From Guptibacillus hwajinpoensis (GTDB lineage: Bacteria; Bacillota; Bacilli; Bacillales; Guptibacillaceae): a stretch of DNA of 64,000 nt. The first letter of the stretch is position 1. The number at the start of each line of letters is the position of its first letter. Below, in pieces: positions 22,822-32,220 of this stretch. The position numbers were made by a program, and so were the translations under genes. Where the stretch lies: NCBI RefSeq assembly GCF_005144865.1, contig NZ_SWFM01000008.1:1-64000 (forward strand). Direction: 5' to 3'. The notes beneath the pieces were generated by a model. It saw only the letters and a program-made list of their open reading frames with translations. It was not told where the DNA came from and did not search any database.

Positions 22822-23844
22822 ATGTGGAGCGGTGGGTTGAAATGGCTGTTTCTCATATTAGGAACAATGATTGGTGCGGGCTATGCTTCGGGAAGGGAAC
22901 TCTGGCAATTTTTTGGTCACGAAAGCGTACTGGCTATTATATTATTTACAATCATGTTTAGCATCTGTTGCTATGTCATTATGAAAATAAGTTATGAAAC
23001 AAAATCCACTCATTACCTTCCAATACTTGAACGTTTAGTAGGTAAAAAACTCACAGGTGTCTATGATTTACTTATCATACTTTATTTATTTACAACAACA
23101 ATTGTGATGTTTGCTGGCGGTGGGGCAACGATGGAAGTGGTTCATCTGCCATATTGGTTGGGAATCGGGATTCTCGCCATTCTTGTTGTTATTCTTTTCT
23201 TTTGGGACATAAATGGCATGTTATCCATGAACGCGATTATTCTTCCTCTACTCATTCTTCTATTGCTTGCGGTGCTTTCTCTGTTTATTTATTCGAGCCC
23301 CAAAGCACTGCTATTTGAATGGACAAAACAGTCCAACTGGCCAGCAGCTTTTACCTTTACAGCTCTTAATATACTGCCTCTCGTAGCAGTGCTTTCAGCG
23401 GTTGGTCATCAAATTAAACGAAAAGGAGAGATCTGGATCGCAAGTCTCGGTAGTGGTTTAATTTTGGGAGGAGTTTCGTTTCTATATAATCAATCATTAA
23501 TTCAAGTTGCACATGATTTGCTTTTATATGAAATTCCGCTGTTTGCTATCTTAAAAAGCTATCCTTACTATATGATTCTGATTATGTCTGTGCTGCTTTG
23601 GTCAGCAATCTATACAACTGCTGTCAGTGGTGTATTTGGTCTTACATCTCGGTTTCGTGATATGCTCGGCCTTCCATTATGGATGGTCGCCTTTATTATA
23701 GTAATCATTATGCTTCCATTTACTACATTTGGCTTTTCAACGTTAGTTGCTTTTTTATACCCTCTGTATGGGGTGCTTAATCTTTATATTTTAGCATCCA
23801 TCTTGATTTTCCCAGTTCTAAAAAGGTATGATTTGTTATCATAG
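22822..23844 (+). CDS. YkvI-like membrane protein (APC-type transporter family)
   Basis: 340 aa with about ten hydrophobic segments. The N-terminal block LGTMIGAGYASGRELWQFFG and INGMLSMNAIILPLL are characteristic of the YkvI family, distant relatives of amino-acid permeases. The substrate is unknown. AAGGAGG precedes the ATG. Monocistronic or leading the mscS-yyzM genes, from which it is 25 bases away. Confidence 0.8.
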   Translation: MWSGGLKWLFLILGTMIGAGYASGRELWQFFGHESVLAIILFTIMFSICCYVIMKISYETKSTHYLPILERLVGKKLTGVYDLLIILYLFTTTIVMFAGGGATMEVVHLPYWLGIGILAILVVILFFWDINGMLSMNAIILPLLILLLLAVLSLFIYSSPKALLFEWTKQSNWPAAFTFTALNILPLVAVLSAVGHQIKRKGEIWIASLGSGLILGGVSFLYNQSLIQVAHDLLLYEIPLFAILKSYPYYMILIMSVLLWSAIYTTAVSGVFGLTSRFRDMLGLPLWMVAFIIVIIMLPFTTFGFSTLVAFLYPLYGVLNLYILASILIFPVLKRYDLLS

Positions 23845-23869
23845 CACTAAAAACTGGGAGGGATAATGG

Positions 23870-24748
23870 GTGGATTGGTTTGAGCCTATATACAACTATT
23901 TATCCAATCGAGACCTATGGGCTGAATTGTTACTCAAAACAATTAGGATTATTGGAATTCTAGTAGGGACGTGGTTGTTTCTTCGAATTGCAAAATCAGC
24001 ACTAGGTCACGTCTTTGCTATTCGTTTAAGAAGTCCGCTTCGCTTATCAGAACGAAGAGAAGCCACACTCATTCGATTAATCGAAAATATCCTAACATAC
24101 GTTGTTTACTTCATTGCACTTGTCATGATCTTAAGTGAGTTCGAAGTTGATGTTACCACTTTGATTGCCGGTGCTGGGGTCGTTGGTCTAGCAGTTGGTT
24201 TTGGGGCACAGAACCTTGTTCGGGATATCATCACAGGGTTCTTTATCATTTTTGAAAAGCAATTCTCAGTAGGTGATTATGTTCGTATTTCAGGTGTTGA
24301 GGGATTCGTGGAAGAGATCGGTTTACGTGTTACGAAGATTAAAAGTTGGACAGGAGAACTCCATATTTTACCGAATGGTAATATAAATCAAGTGACGAAC
24401 TACTCGATCCATAATAGTATTGCTGTTGTAGACGTGAGCATTGCCTACGAAGAGCAAATTCAAGAAGCTGAAGAAGTGATTATTGAATTAATGGACGAGT
24501 TGTATGAGAAGTTCGATGCGATGATTGTAAAGCCAGAGTATCTTGGTGTTCAGGATCTTGGAGCATCAGAAGTAGTTCTACGTATCATCTCTGAAGTACA
24601 ACCAATGGAGCATTGGGTAATCGGTCGAGAAATTCGTAAAGCAGTAAAACAACGACTTGATGAAAGTGGTATTGAAATACCATTCCCGCGTGTTGTCATG
24701 TACCAGCGTGATGAACAAGGTGAAGTGAAAGAGAAAGAAAAAGCATAA
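23870..24748 (+). CDS. Small-conductance mechanosensitive channel MscS family
   Basis: 292 aa. Hydrophobic N-terminal helices, the pore helix GAGVVGLAVGFGAQNLVRDIITG (shown here in part, about residues 98-120), then FIIFEKQFSVGDYV starting the beta domain. Gates on membrane tension and releases solutes on osmotic downshock. The start is GTG at 23870; GGGAGGG lies 8 bases upstream. Confidence 0.92.
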   Translation: MDWFEPIYNYLSNRDLWAELLLKTIRIIGILVGTWLFLRIAKSALGHVFAIRLRSPLRLSERREATLIRLIENILTYVVYFIALVMILSEFEVDVTTLIAGAGVVGLAVGFGAQNLVRDIITGFFIIFEKQFSVGDYVRISGVEGFVEEIGLRVTKIKSWTGELHILPNGNINQVTNYSIHNSIAVVDVSIAYEEQIQEAEEVIIELMDELYEKFDAMIVKPEYLGVQDLGASEVVLRIISEVQPMEHWVIGREIRKAVKQRLDESGIEIPFPRVVMYQRDEQGEVKEKEKA

Positions 24749-24761
24749 AGGGGGAATCCTT

Positions 24762-24959
24762 ATGTCTGATAAAGAATTTGGTTTAAATGACGTTGTGGAA
24801 ATGAAAAAGGCTCATCCGTGTGGGGAGAATCGCTGGAAGGTGATTCGAATGGGTGCAGATATTCGTATTAAATGCCTTGGGTGTGAACATAGTGTCATGC
24901 TTCCTCGTAAAGAGTTTTCTAGAAAACTGAAGAAGGTTCTTGAACACGCTGAATCTTGA
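24762..24959 (+). CDS. yyzM: DUF951 family protein YyzM
   Basis: 65 aa. The sequence has KKAHPCGENRWKVIRMGADI and IKCLGCEHSVMLPRKEF, i.e. a conserved Cys and a CxxC pair that probably bind zinc. It always lies between mscS and ychF in bacilli. Function unknown. Confidence 0.88.
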   Translation: MSDKEFGLNDVVEMKKAHPCGENRWKVIRMGADIRIKCLGCEHSVMLPRKEFSRKLKKVLEHAES

Positions 24960-24983
24960 CCGTCCTCTGAGGCGGTCTTTTTC
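24958..24983 (+). terminator. yyzM terminator
   Basis: GACCG-TCCTCTGAGG-CGGTC followed by TTTTTC, overlapping the yyzM stop. Confidence 0.85.
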
Positions 24984-25153
24984 ATTGGGAACAAAAGGTA
25001 GACGCTTGTTTTTTTACGCTTGCATCTCTATAATTGGAAAAGGTATGTCCTTTGTTTACGATGTTTATTTAGACAGTCTATCAATGGCTAATTAAAGCCA
25101 TCTTTTATAAAAATAACGCCTTAAGAGGCAGATACATTGAAGGAGTGACCGAG

Positions 25154-26254
25154 ATGGCATTAACCACCGGTATTGTAGGGCTTCCTAATGTTGGGAAGTC
25201 AACTTTATTTAACGCAATTACACAAGCTGGAGCAGAATCAGCTAACTATCCTTTCTGTACGATTGATCCGAACGTTGGAATTGTTGAAGTTCCCGATGAG
25301 CGTCTTCAGAAGTTAACTGAGCTTGTTAATCCAAAGAAAACTATTCCAACTGCATTTGAATTTACTGATATCGCTGGAATTGTAAAAGGCGCTAGTAAAG
25401 GAGAGGGACTTGGTAATAAATTTCTTTCCCACATCCGTCAAGTAGACGCTATCTCTCAAGTTGTTCGCTGTTTCGACGATGAGAATATTACACACGTTTC
25501 TGGTAAAGTAGATCCAATTTCAGATATTGAAACGATTAACCTTGAACTTGTTCTTGCAGACCTTGAATCAGTGGAAAAGCGTATTGCTCGCGTTCAAAAA
25601 ATGGCGAAGCAAAAAGATAAAGAAGCGCTAGCTGAGTTTAATGTACTCACAAAGCTTAAGGAAGCGTTCGAAGAAGAACAGCCAGCGCGAAGCGTAGAGC
25701 TAACTGAAGAAGAAGAAAAAATTGTTTACGGATATCACCTGTTGACGAAAAAGCCCGTTCTTTATGTAGCAAACGTTGACGAAGATGATCTTCTCGATCC
25801 GACTGACAACGAATATGTTGCTAAAGTTCGTGAATATGCTGCGAAAGAAGGCGCAGAAGTTATTGTTGTTTGTGCGAAGATCGAGTCTGAACTTGCAGAA
25901 CTTGATGGCGAAGAGAAAGAAGCATTTCTTGAAGATATCGGTATTTCAGAGCCTGGATTAAACAAATTAATTCGCGCTTCTTACGATCTTCTAGGTCTAG
26001 CTACTTATTTCACAGCTGGTGAGCAAGAAGTTCGCGCGTGGACATTCCGTCTTGGTATGAAAGCACCTCAAGCTGCTGGAATTATCCACACTGACTTTGA
26101 GCGCGGATTTATCCGTGCAGAAATCGTAGCTTACGATGACCTAGTTGAAGCTGGGACAATGGCTATCGCGAAAGAAAAAGGAAAAGTTCGTCTTGAAGGA
26201 AAAGAGTACATCGTAAAAGACGGAGACGTTATCCATTTCCGTTTTAACGTTTAA
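25154..26254 (+). CDS. ychF: Redox-regulated ATPase YchF (Obg-like)
   Basis: 366 aa, the exact usual length. G1 [15 protein letters not shown], the YchF-type [11 protein letters not shown]3 [20 protein letters not shown], and a C-terminal TGS domain ending [11 protein letters not shown]. Binds ATP rather than GTP. The ATG at 25154 has GGAGTGA upstream; an earlier in-frame GTG at 25145 is part of that site. Confidence 0.96.
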   Translation: MALTTGIVGLPNVGKSTLFNAITQAGAESANYPFCTIDPNVGIVEVPDERLQKLTELVNPKKTIPTAFEFTDIAGIVKGASKGEGLGNKFLSHIRQVDAISQVVRCFDDENITHVSGKVDPISDIETINLELVLADLESVEKRIARVQKMAKQKDKEALAEFNVLTKLKEAFEEEQPARSVELTEEEEKIVYGYHLLTKKPVLYVANVDEDDLLDPTDNEYVAKVREYAAKEGAEVIVVCAKIESELAELDGEEKEAFLEDIGISEPGLNKLIRASYDLLGLATYFTAGEQEVRAWTFRLGMKAPQAAGIIHTDFERGFIRAEIVAYDDLVEAGTMAIAKEKGKVRLEGKEYIVKDGDVIHFRFNV

Positions 26255-26261
26255 AAATATA

Positions 26262-26492
26262 GGCTCTTCTTGTAATAGATTGTTGTACCTGAAAGAGGTT
26301 TTATATAAGAAACCACCCATTATAGTTGATTGTAGCGGAAGGTGCTCGACTCCTGCGGGATGAGCGGGACAGGTGAGACCCCACAGGCGCAATGTTCTTT
26401 TGCACCGAGGAGGCACAGGGCTCGCCCCGCGGACAGCGAGCATCCTGGAGCGGAAATCAATCAGCCTACAGTATTGTTTTCTAAGAAAAAAG
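26262..26492. repeat. MITE-like palindromic repeat, copy 3
   Basis: Full copy between ychF and rpsF. The core runs from GTAGCGGAAGG (26333) to GGAGCGGAAATC (26448). More diverged than copies 1 and 2: the loop between CACAGGCGC and GAGGAGGC carries AATGTTCTTTTGCACC. The outer ends GGCTCTT (left) and ATTGTTTTCTAAG (right) are degenerate. It accounts for most of the ychF-rpsF gap. Confidence 0.8.
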
Positions 26493-26510
26493 TCCAAATG
26501 AAACGTGGAC

Positions 26511-26539
26511 TTGCTAATAAAGAATTAATTTGGTATAAT
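26511..26539 (+). promoter_or_regulatory. rpsF-ssb-rpsR promoter
   Basis: TTGCTA (26511-26516), 17-base spacer, TATAAT (26534-26539). Transcription would start near 26546, giving an 80-base leader. Confidence 0.75.
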
Positions 26540-26545
26540 CTAAAG

Positions 26546-26626
26546 CTGTGAGTAATTATCTTTGTATACTTACTCCTTGCTCTTAATTCCAATTAAGAGC
26601 CGTTAGACCAAAAGGAGGTGAACGGA
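26546..26626 (+). promoter_or_regulatory. Candidate S6:S18 ribosomal-protein leader
   Basis: The leader carries the perfect hairpin GCTCTTAATT-CC-AATTAAGAGC (26579-26600) followed at once by CGTTAGACC and the rpsF ribosome binding site. Bacterial rpsF-ssb-rpsR leaders are known to bind the S6:S18 complex and repress translation; the position and the CCG next to the stem fit, but the covariance model was not run. Confidence 0.5.
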
Positions 26627-26923
26627 ATGCGTAACTACGAAATTATGTACATTATCCGTCCAAACATTGAAGAGGATGCACAGAAAGCTCTTGTCGAGCG
26701 TTTCAACGGAATCCTTACTAACAATGGTGCGGAAATTAATGAAACTAAAGAAATGGGTAAGAAGCGTCTTGCTTATGAAATCGAGAATTTCAACAGCGGG
26801 ATCTACATGCTTCTTAACATTAACAGTAATACTGAAGCGATTGATGAATTCAGCCGTTTGATGAAAATCAACGACGATGTTCTTCGTTTCATGACGATCA
26901 ACCTAGAAGAAGCTAAAAAGTAA
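26627..26923 (+). CDS. rpsF: 30S ribosomal protein S6
   Basis: 98 aa, [16 protein letters not shown] at the N-terminus and [19 protein letters not shown] in the middle, typical S6. The ATG at 26627 is preceded by AAGGAGGTG; the upstream in-frame GTG (26618) lies inside that site. First gene of rpsF-ssb-rpsR. Confidence 0.97.
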   Translation: MRNYEIMYIIRPNIEEDAQKALVERFNGILTNNGAEINETKEMGKKRLAYEIENFNSGIYMLLNINSNTEAIDEFSRLMKINDDVLRFMTINLEEAKK

Positions 26924-26949
26924 TTGTTTTATAAATAGGAGGGGTTCTG

Positions 26950-27462
26950 ATGCTGAATCGCGTCGTATTAGTTGGACGTTTAACAAAAGACCCTGAATTG
27001 CGTTATACCCCTAGTGGCGTAGCGGTTGCGAACTTCACACTTGCTGTGAATCGCCCGTTTACGAATCAGCAGGGAGACCGCGAAGCTGATTTCATCAACA
27101 TTGTTGTATGGCGCAGACAGGCAGAAAATGCAGCCAATTTCTTGAAAAAAGGCAGCCTTGCTGGTGTAGATGGACGAGTTCAGACTCGCTCTTATGATAA
27201 TAGCCAGGGACAGCGTGTGTTTGTGACAGAAGTGATGGCTGAAAGCGTCCAATTTCTCGAGCCTAAAGGTGCAAACCAGGGCGGTGGCGGAAGCAGCAAC
27301 AGTAGCAACTACGGTGGCGGCAACCAAAACAGAGAAACCGGCGGTTACGGGAATCAGAACCAAAATCGTGATAACAACCGTGATCATTCCAATTTTGGAG
27401 ATGACCCGTTTGCAAGCGATGGCAAGCCGATCGACATTTCAGATGATGACTTGCCGTTCTAA
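26950..27462 (+). CDS. ssb: Single-stranded DNA-binding protein
   Basis: 170 aa: OB fold ([22 protein letters not shown] ... [17 protein letters not shown]), a flexible Gly/Asn/Gln-rich linker, and the acidic tip DISDDDLPF that binds partner proteins. Located between rpsF and rpsR as in all bacilli; in this context it is the essential replicative SSB. Confidence 0.97.
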   Translation: MLNRVVLVGRLTKDPELRYTPSGVAVANFTLAVNRPFTNQQGDREADFINIVVWRRQAENAANFLKKGSLAGVDGRVQTRSYDNSQGQRVFVTEVMAESVQFLEPKGANQGGGGSSNSSNYGGGNQNRETGGYGNQNQNRDNNRDHSNFGDDPFASDGKPIDISDDDLPF

Positions 27463-27525
27463 TACACTCTGTTTCGAGCGGTGAAAACAGAGAACGAATT
27501 TTAAATGCAAAGGAGGTAACTACCC

Positions 27526-27762
27526 ATGGCAAGACCAGGTGGACGCAGAGGTCGTCGTAAAAAGGTTTGTTTCTTCACAGTAAACAAAATCACTTACATC
27601 GACTATAAAGATACAGATCTTCTTAAGCGTTTCGTATCTGAGCGTGGAAAAATTCTTCCACGTCGTGTAACAGGTACTAGCGCTAAATATCAACGTCAAT
27701 TGACTCGTGCGGTTAAACGTGCTCGTCAAATGGCTTTACTACCATACGTACTTGGTGAGTAA
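27526..27762 (+). CDS. rpsR: 30S ribosomal protein S18
   Basis: 78 aa, very basic: [39 protein letters not shown], and [14 protein letters not shown]. Binds S6 on the 30S platform. AAAGGAGG upstream. Confidence 0.97.
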   Translation: MARPGGRRGRRKKVCFFTVNKITYIDYKDTDLLKRFVSERGKILPRRVTGTSAKYQRQLTRAVKRARQMALLPYVLGE

Positions 27763-27767
27763 GCTTT

Positions 27768-27800
27768 AAAAGCAGCGGGATTCGTCCTGCTGCTTTTTTG
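27768..27800 (+). terminator. rpsR terminator
   Basis: AAAGCAGCGGGA-TTCG-TCCTGCTGCTTT followed by TTTG; ends the rpsF operon. Confidence 0.9.
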
Positions 27801-27933
27801 CATACTTGTTTATCATAATGAGAGATGACTTATGTGCCTCTGTACAATAGTATTTCACAATAAATGGTTTACGATCACTTCAAGGTAGGGTATATGTTCT
27901 TTACAGGAAATCTGTAAGGAGGATGTCAGGATA

Positions 27934-28233
27934 ATGAACAACGTTGAAACTACTTCAATTACGCTAACGGGTAAGCTTAATATGAATTCTCTCATCTCTT
28001 TTGTGAAAGAAGCTAAATCTTTTAAGAGTAATGTAGCACTCTATCGAAATGGTCACAGTATTAATGGTAAGAATTTAACAAGCGTTATTACATTCAATCT
28101 TACAGTGAAAGAAAATGATTCTATTCTTATGATTACTGATGGTGAAGACGCGGAAACAGCATCTATTCAGTTAGCTGATTGGCTTACGAAAGAAATGGAC
28201 AGTGTTACTGAGAAAACATTATCTTTAATGTAG
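27934..28233 (+). CDS. HPr-like (Crh-like) protein lacking the active-site histidine
   Basis: 99 aa that reads like the HPr fold: ITLTGKLNMNSLISFVKEAKSF at the start and NGKNLTSVITFNLTVKENDSILM in the middle, followed by the C-terminal helix. Where HPr has GIHARPA with His15, this has KLNMNSL, so it cannot accept phosphate from Enzyme I. A serine in NLTSVITF lies where regulatory Ser46 is expected, as in Crh. AAGGAGG upstream; its own terminator follows. A role in catabolite signalling is inference; it may be just a remote fold relative. Confidence 0.6.
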   Translation: MNNVETTSITLTGKLNMNSLISFVKEAKSFKSNVALYRNGHSINGKNLTSVITFNLTVKENDSILMITDGEDAETASIQLADWLTKEMDSVTEKTLSLM

Positions 28234-28241
28234 AAAGTATG

Positions 28242-28268
28242 AGGCTGTTCGTTAAACAGCCTATTTTT
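28242..28268 (+). terminator. Terminator of the HPr-like gene
   Basis: AGGCTGTT-CGTT-AAACAGCCT followed by ATTTTTATT. Confidence 0.82.
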
Positions 28269-28410
28269 ATTGCACACTATTCTAATAAATGAAAAATTTG
28301 CTGAAACGGGCAGAAATTCTTACAATGTAGTAAGGGGATTTCGACCCGTTTTTAATTTCCTATAATATTAATTTTTTAAGTATGTGAGTTTTAGAAGTTC
28401 TCATATGGGT

Positions 28411-28797
28411 CTAACCGGCCACTTACGCTTTACATGATCCAGCTTCAGTGGGCAGGTCCTCGAGTCGCTTCAGCCTTTCATCCGAACACAAAGAACGTGT
28501 TCAAATGCAAGGCCTCCAGCGCTTGTCGGACCTTATCGCCCACTTACGCTTTACATGAACCAGCTGCGCGGGCCAAATCCTTCGGCTGTTTCACCCAATC
28601 GAATGAGACAAAAAACGTCTCAGTCTCATGGGCTCCAACATCCTGCGGATTTTAACAGGCCCGCTCCGCTTTACGTGAGATCCAGCTGCAGTGGCCAGGC
28701 TCTCGATCACTTCACCATAATCAATGAACACAAAAAGCGTGTTCATAGATAATGCCTCCAGTGCTTGTCGAGCCTAACCGGCCACTTACGCTTTACA
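28411..28797. repeat. Three tandem copies of a 120-bp repeat plus a final partial unit
   Basis: The block CCACTTACGCTTTACATGA.CCAGCT recurs with a period of about 120 bases (28421, 28541, 28661, and a last truncated copy at 28783). Each unit has a hairpin at its middle of the type GAACAC-AAAAAGC-GTGTTC (GAGAC/GTCTC in unit 2) and ends CCTCCAGCGCTTGTCGGACC or a variant. Unit boundaries can also pair (GGCCACT with AGTGGGC). It fills the gap before yybS; no gene is seen in it. Confidence 0.85.
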
Positions 28798-28813
28798 AAA
28801 AAGGAGTAGACTA

Positions 28814-29740
28814 TTGAAGAATCAAACTGTTAAGCAGTTAGTTGAAGGTGCAGCGCTTGCTGCTGTTTTTGGTGTGTTATTTCTTATTACGACTTATGTA
28901 CCGCTTCTTGGTTCGCTAACTTTGTGGACGTTGCCTGTACCGTTTATTTTAATGATGGTACGAAATGGACCTGGTAGTGGATTTGTGATGTGGGGCGTTA
29001 CGATTGTTCTTGGTTTTTTGATTGCAGGTATTCCATCTCTTATTGCTTCACTTACTTTTGGTCTTGGAGGCTTAACAGCGGGCTATCTTTACTATAGCCA
29101 TAAATCAGCACTGGCTGTTTTAATTGGTAGTAGTGTAGCTTACGTAATTAGTCTTGTTCTTGTTTTTATCTCTAGTATTTTACTAATCGGCCAGAACCCA
29201 GCTGACCTTGCTGTGGAAATGCTTAATCAATCTATTCGTCAAGCTGAATCACTATCCAACGTACTCGGTCAAGATAGTAACCGGTTCGACCAATTATTGG
29301 AACAAGTTGGAGTGATTCGCTATCTTATTCCTACTGCTCTTGTTATGCTTGGCGTTGCGATTGCCCTTATTTCTCAACTCATTTCTGTTCCGGTATTGAA
29401 GAGGGTTGGAGGCTTTAAGCCACCGGTATTTAAACCAATCCGAGAATGGGCATTTCCGAAGAGTTTTTTATGGTATTATTTAGTTGTTACCATTCTAATG
29501 ATGGTTGGATTAGAAGAAGGATCTACTGCTTTTGTTGCAGCCATTAATGTCTATTCTATTTTAAATGCTCTGATTTTTGTTCAGGGCCTTGCTGTTATTT
29601 ACTTTTTTAGTCATCAGAAAGGTTGGCCACTTGTTGTGCCAATTCTATTAACTCTTCTTGGTTTCGCATTAACAACATTTGTTGTTATCATTGGGATTAT
29701 TGATCTCGGTTTTGAATTGCGTAGAAGAATGAAATCATAG
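28814..29740 (+). CDS. yybS: YybS family membrane protein (DUF2232)
   Basis: 308 aa with about eight hydrophobic segments (GAALAAVFGVLFLITTYVP at the start; LLTLLGFALTTFVVIIGIIDLGFELR at the end, partly quoted). It sits just upstream of gdpP and rplI as in B. subtilis. The function is not known. The start is TTG at 28814 with AAGGAG upstream. Confidence 0.88.
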   Translation: MKNQTVKQLVEGAALAAVFGVLFLITTYVPLLGSLTLWTLPVPFILMMVRNGPGSGFVMWGVTIVLGFLIAGIPSLIASLTFGLGGLTAGYLYYSHKSALAVLIGSSVAYVISLVLVFISSILLIGQNPADLAVEMLNQSIRQAESLSNVLGQDSNRFDQLLEQVGVIRYLIPTALVMLGVAIALISQLISVPVLKRVGGFKPPVFKPIREWAFPKSFLWYYLVVTILMMVGLEEGSTAFVAAINVYSILNALIFVQGLAVIYFFSHQKGWPLVVPILLTLLGFALTTFVVIIGIIDLGFELRRRMKS

Positions 29741-29755
29741 GTAGGAGCTGAAAAT

Positions 29756-31732
29756 ATGCCAAAGTTTTTAACGAAACGGTGGCATGGTTATCATGTGGTA
29801 GCCTTGTTCGTCATTTCCATCCTGTTTATCGGCATCATCACCTATTACAATTGGATACTTGGTATCGGGAGCGTATTGGTCATGACGCTTCTTGTTTATA
29901 CAGCTGTTAGGGCTGAGTCTACTTTTCAGGACGCCCTTCGAGACTATGTCTCGACCCTTTCTCATCGTGTTAAAAAGGTAGGGGACGAAGCCCTTATGGA
30001 AATGCCGATAGGGATCCTGCTGTATGATGAGGAATATCACATTGAGTGGACCAACCCATTTTTACCAACTATGATTGAGAAAGAACAGTTGATTGGGCAT
30101 TCTTTGAATGATATTTCCGAGAAAATTATCCCGTTTGTTAAATCAGAAGCAAACGAAGAAATACTAACGATTAATGATCGTAAGTACAAGACTTATTTTA
30201 AACAGGAAGAGCGACTTCTTTATTTCTTTGATGTGAGTGAAAAAGTTGAGATTCAGCGCCTTTACAATGAGGAAAAAACGGTAGTTGGCATTATTTACCT
30301 TGATAATTATGAAGAGGTGACGCAAGGACTTGGTGACCAAGTGCGAAGTAATCTTAATAGCTCAGTAACGTCCATTCTAAATAATTGGGCAGATGAGCAG
30401 GGGGTTTTCTTGAAACGTAGTTCCTCAGAGAAATTCTTCGCTGTTCTAAATCAAAAAATTCTTCATGAACTTGAGAAAAATAAATTTTCAATTCTTGACG
30501 AAGTTCGTGAGGCAACTTCAAAAGAAAATATTTCAATTACGCTAAGTATCGGTATTGGAAGTGGTCATAGTACGCTTACTGAACTAGGCCAACTTGCACA
30601 GTCTAGTCTAGACCTAGCACTTGGACGAGGTGGCGACCAGGTTGCAATTAAGCAAACAACCGGTAAGGTGAAGTTCTATGGCGGGAAAACAAATCCAATC
30701 GAAAAGCGTACAAGAGTTAGAGCGCGAGTTATCTCTCATGCTTTAAGGGAACTTGTACTCGATAGTGATCAGGTTATTATAATGGGGCACAAAAACCCTG
30801 ATATGGATTCCATTGGTGCATCGATTGGTATTTTGAAAGTAGCTCAGGCAAATGGCAAGGAAGGTTCTATTGTTTACGATCAAAATCAAAAAACGAGTGG
30901 TGTATCACGATTAATGGAGGAAATTGAGGGGAATGAGCAGCTATGGGCTCGTTTCATCGATCCTGAGGATGCCATTGAAAGTTGTACTCCTAACACTCTT
31001 CTCGTGGTTGTTGATACGCATAAACCTTCACTTGTTATGGAGGAACGACTTCTACAAAAGCTTGATCACGTGGTCGTAATTGATCACCATAGGCGTGGAG
31101 AAGAATTTATTAAGGATCCGGTTCTTGTATACATGGAGCCCTATGCATCATCTACTGCAGAACTTGTTACTGAACTCTTTGAATATCAACCGAAACGGCT
31201 TAAAATGGACATTATGGAAGCGACAGCTTTATTGGCTGGTATTATTGTTGATACAAAAAGCTTCACGCTTAGGACAGGCTCAAGGACGTTTGACGCGGCT
31301 TCCTATTTAAGGGCGCACGGTGCAGATACCGTTCTTGTACAGGAGTTCCTTCGTGAAGATATAGAGCAGTATATTCGTCGAGCAAGAATAATTGAAAAAG
31401 CCCATATTTATCGTAACGGAATTGCGATTGCGCTAGGCGAGAAAGACCAAACTTACGATCAGGTTCTAATTGCGCAAGCTGCAGACACATTGTTATCTAT
31501 GAGCGGCGTTATTGCATCATTTGTTATTTCCAAGCGAACTGATGGTAAAATCAGCATTAGTGCAAGGTCTCTTGGAGAAGTGAATGTACAGATTATCATG
31601 GAAGGTCTCAATGGTGGTGGGCATTTAACAAATGCAGCAACACAAATTGATTCGGGTTCCATTGAAGAAGCTGAAACTTTACTTAAAGAAACGATCGATG
31701 ATTATTTAGAAGGGGGAGAAGAAGAATCATGA
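29756..31732 (+). CDS. gdpP: Cyclic-di-AMP phosphodiesterase GdpP (YybT)
   Basis: 658 aa membrane enzyme that hydrolyses c-di-AMP. In order: two N-terminal transmembrane helices, a PAS-like domain, a degenerate GGDEF domain (region [11 protein letters not shown]), then the DHH/DHHA1 phosphodiesterase with [21 protein letters not shown] and [13 protein letters not shown]-terminal [11 protein letters not shown] is the DHHA1 glycine motif. Its last bases overlap the rplI start (ATGA). Confidence 0.95.
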   Translation: MPKFLTKRWHGYHVVALFVISILFIGIITYYNWILGIGSVLVMTLLVYTAVRAESTFQDALRDYVSTLSHRVKKVGDEALMEMPIGILLYDEEYHIEWTNPFLPTMIEKEQLIGHSLNDISEKIIPFVKSEANEEILTINDRKYKTYFKQEERLLYFFDVSEKVEIQRLYNEEKTVVGIIYLDNYEEVTQGLGDQVRSNLNSSVTSILNNWADEQGVFLKRSSSEKFFAVLNQKILHELEKNKFSILDEVREATSKENISITLSIGIGSGHSTLTELGQLAQSSLDLALGRGGDQVAIKQTTGKVKFYGGKTNPIEKRTRVRARVISHALRELVLDSDQVIIMGHKNPDMDSIGASIGILKVAQANGKEGSIVYDQNQKTSGVSRLMEEIEGNEQLWARFIDPEDAIESCTPNTLLVVVDTHKPSLVMEERLLQKLDHVVVIDHHRRGEEFIKDPVLVYMEPYASSTAELVTELFEYQPKRLKMDIMEATALLAGIIVDTKSFTLRTGSRTFDAASYLRAHGADTVLVQEFLREDIEQYIRRARIIEKAHIYRNGIAIALGEKDQTYDQVLIAQAADTLLSMSGVIASFVISKRTDGKISISARSLGEVNVQIIMEGLNGGGHLTNAATQIDSGSIEEAETLLKETIDDYLEGGEEES

Positions 31733-32172
31733 AAGTGATTTTCTTAGAAGATGTAAAAGGTAAAGGCAAAAAAGGTGAAGTGAAGAATGTAGCGGACGGC
31801 TATGCACGAAATCACCTGCTAAAGAATAATCTTGCTGTTGAAGCTAATAATGCAAATATGAAGACATTGAAGGCGAAACAGAAGAGCGATGATAAAAAAG
31901 CTCAGCAAGAGCTTGATGAAGCAAATGCGCTTAAAGAAACGATTGAAAGTCTTGAAGTAGAACTTCAAACAAAATCTGGTGAAGGTGGTCGTCTTTTCGG
32001 CTCTATTACAAGCAAGAACATTGCTGAAGAGCTTAAAAAGAAGGACATCAAAGTAGATAAGCGTAAAATTGAACTTGATGAACCAATCCGTTCCCTTGGT
32101 TACACAGATGTACCGATTAAATTGCACCATGATGTAACAGCAACAGTTAAAGTACATGTGGTAGAGCAATAG
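31729..32172 (+). CDS. rplI: 50S ribosomal protein L9
   Basis: 147 aa. [20 protein letters not shown] at the N-terminus is the L9 signature, followed by [13 protein letters not shown], a long connecting helix rich in K/E, and the C-terminal domain. Translationally coupled to gdpP by a four-base overlap. Confidence 0.97.
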   Translation: MKVIFLEDVKGKGKKGEVKNVADGYARNHLLKNNLAVEANNANMKTLKAKQKSDDKKAQQELDEANALKETIESLEVELQTKSGEGGRLFGSITSKNIAEELKKKDIKVDKRKIELDEPIRSLGYTDVPIKLHHDVTATVKVHVVEQ

Positions 32173-32220
32173 TAGGTAATCACGGGTGGAAAATAGCGAA
32201 ATACTCAGGGGGAAAACAAC

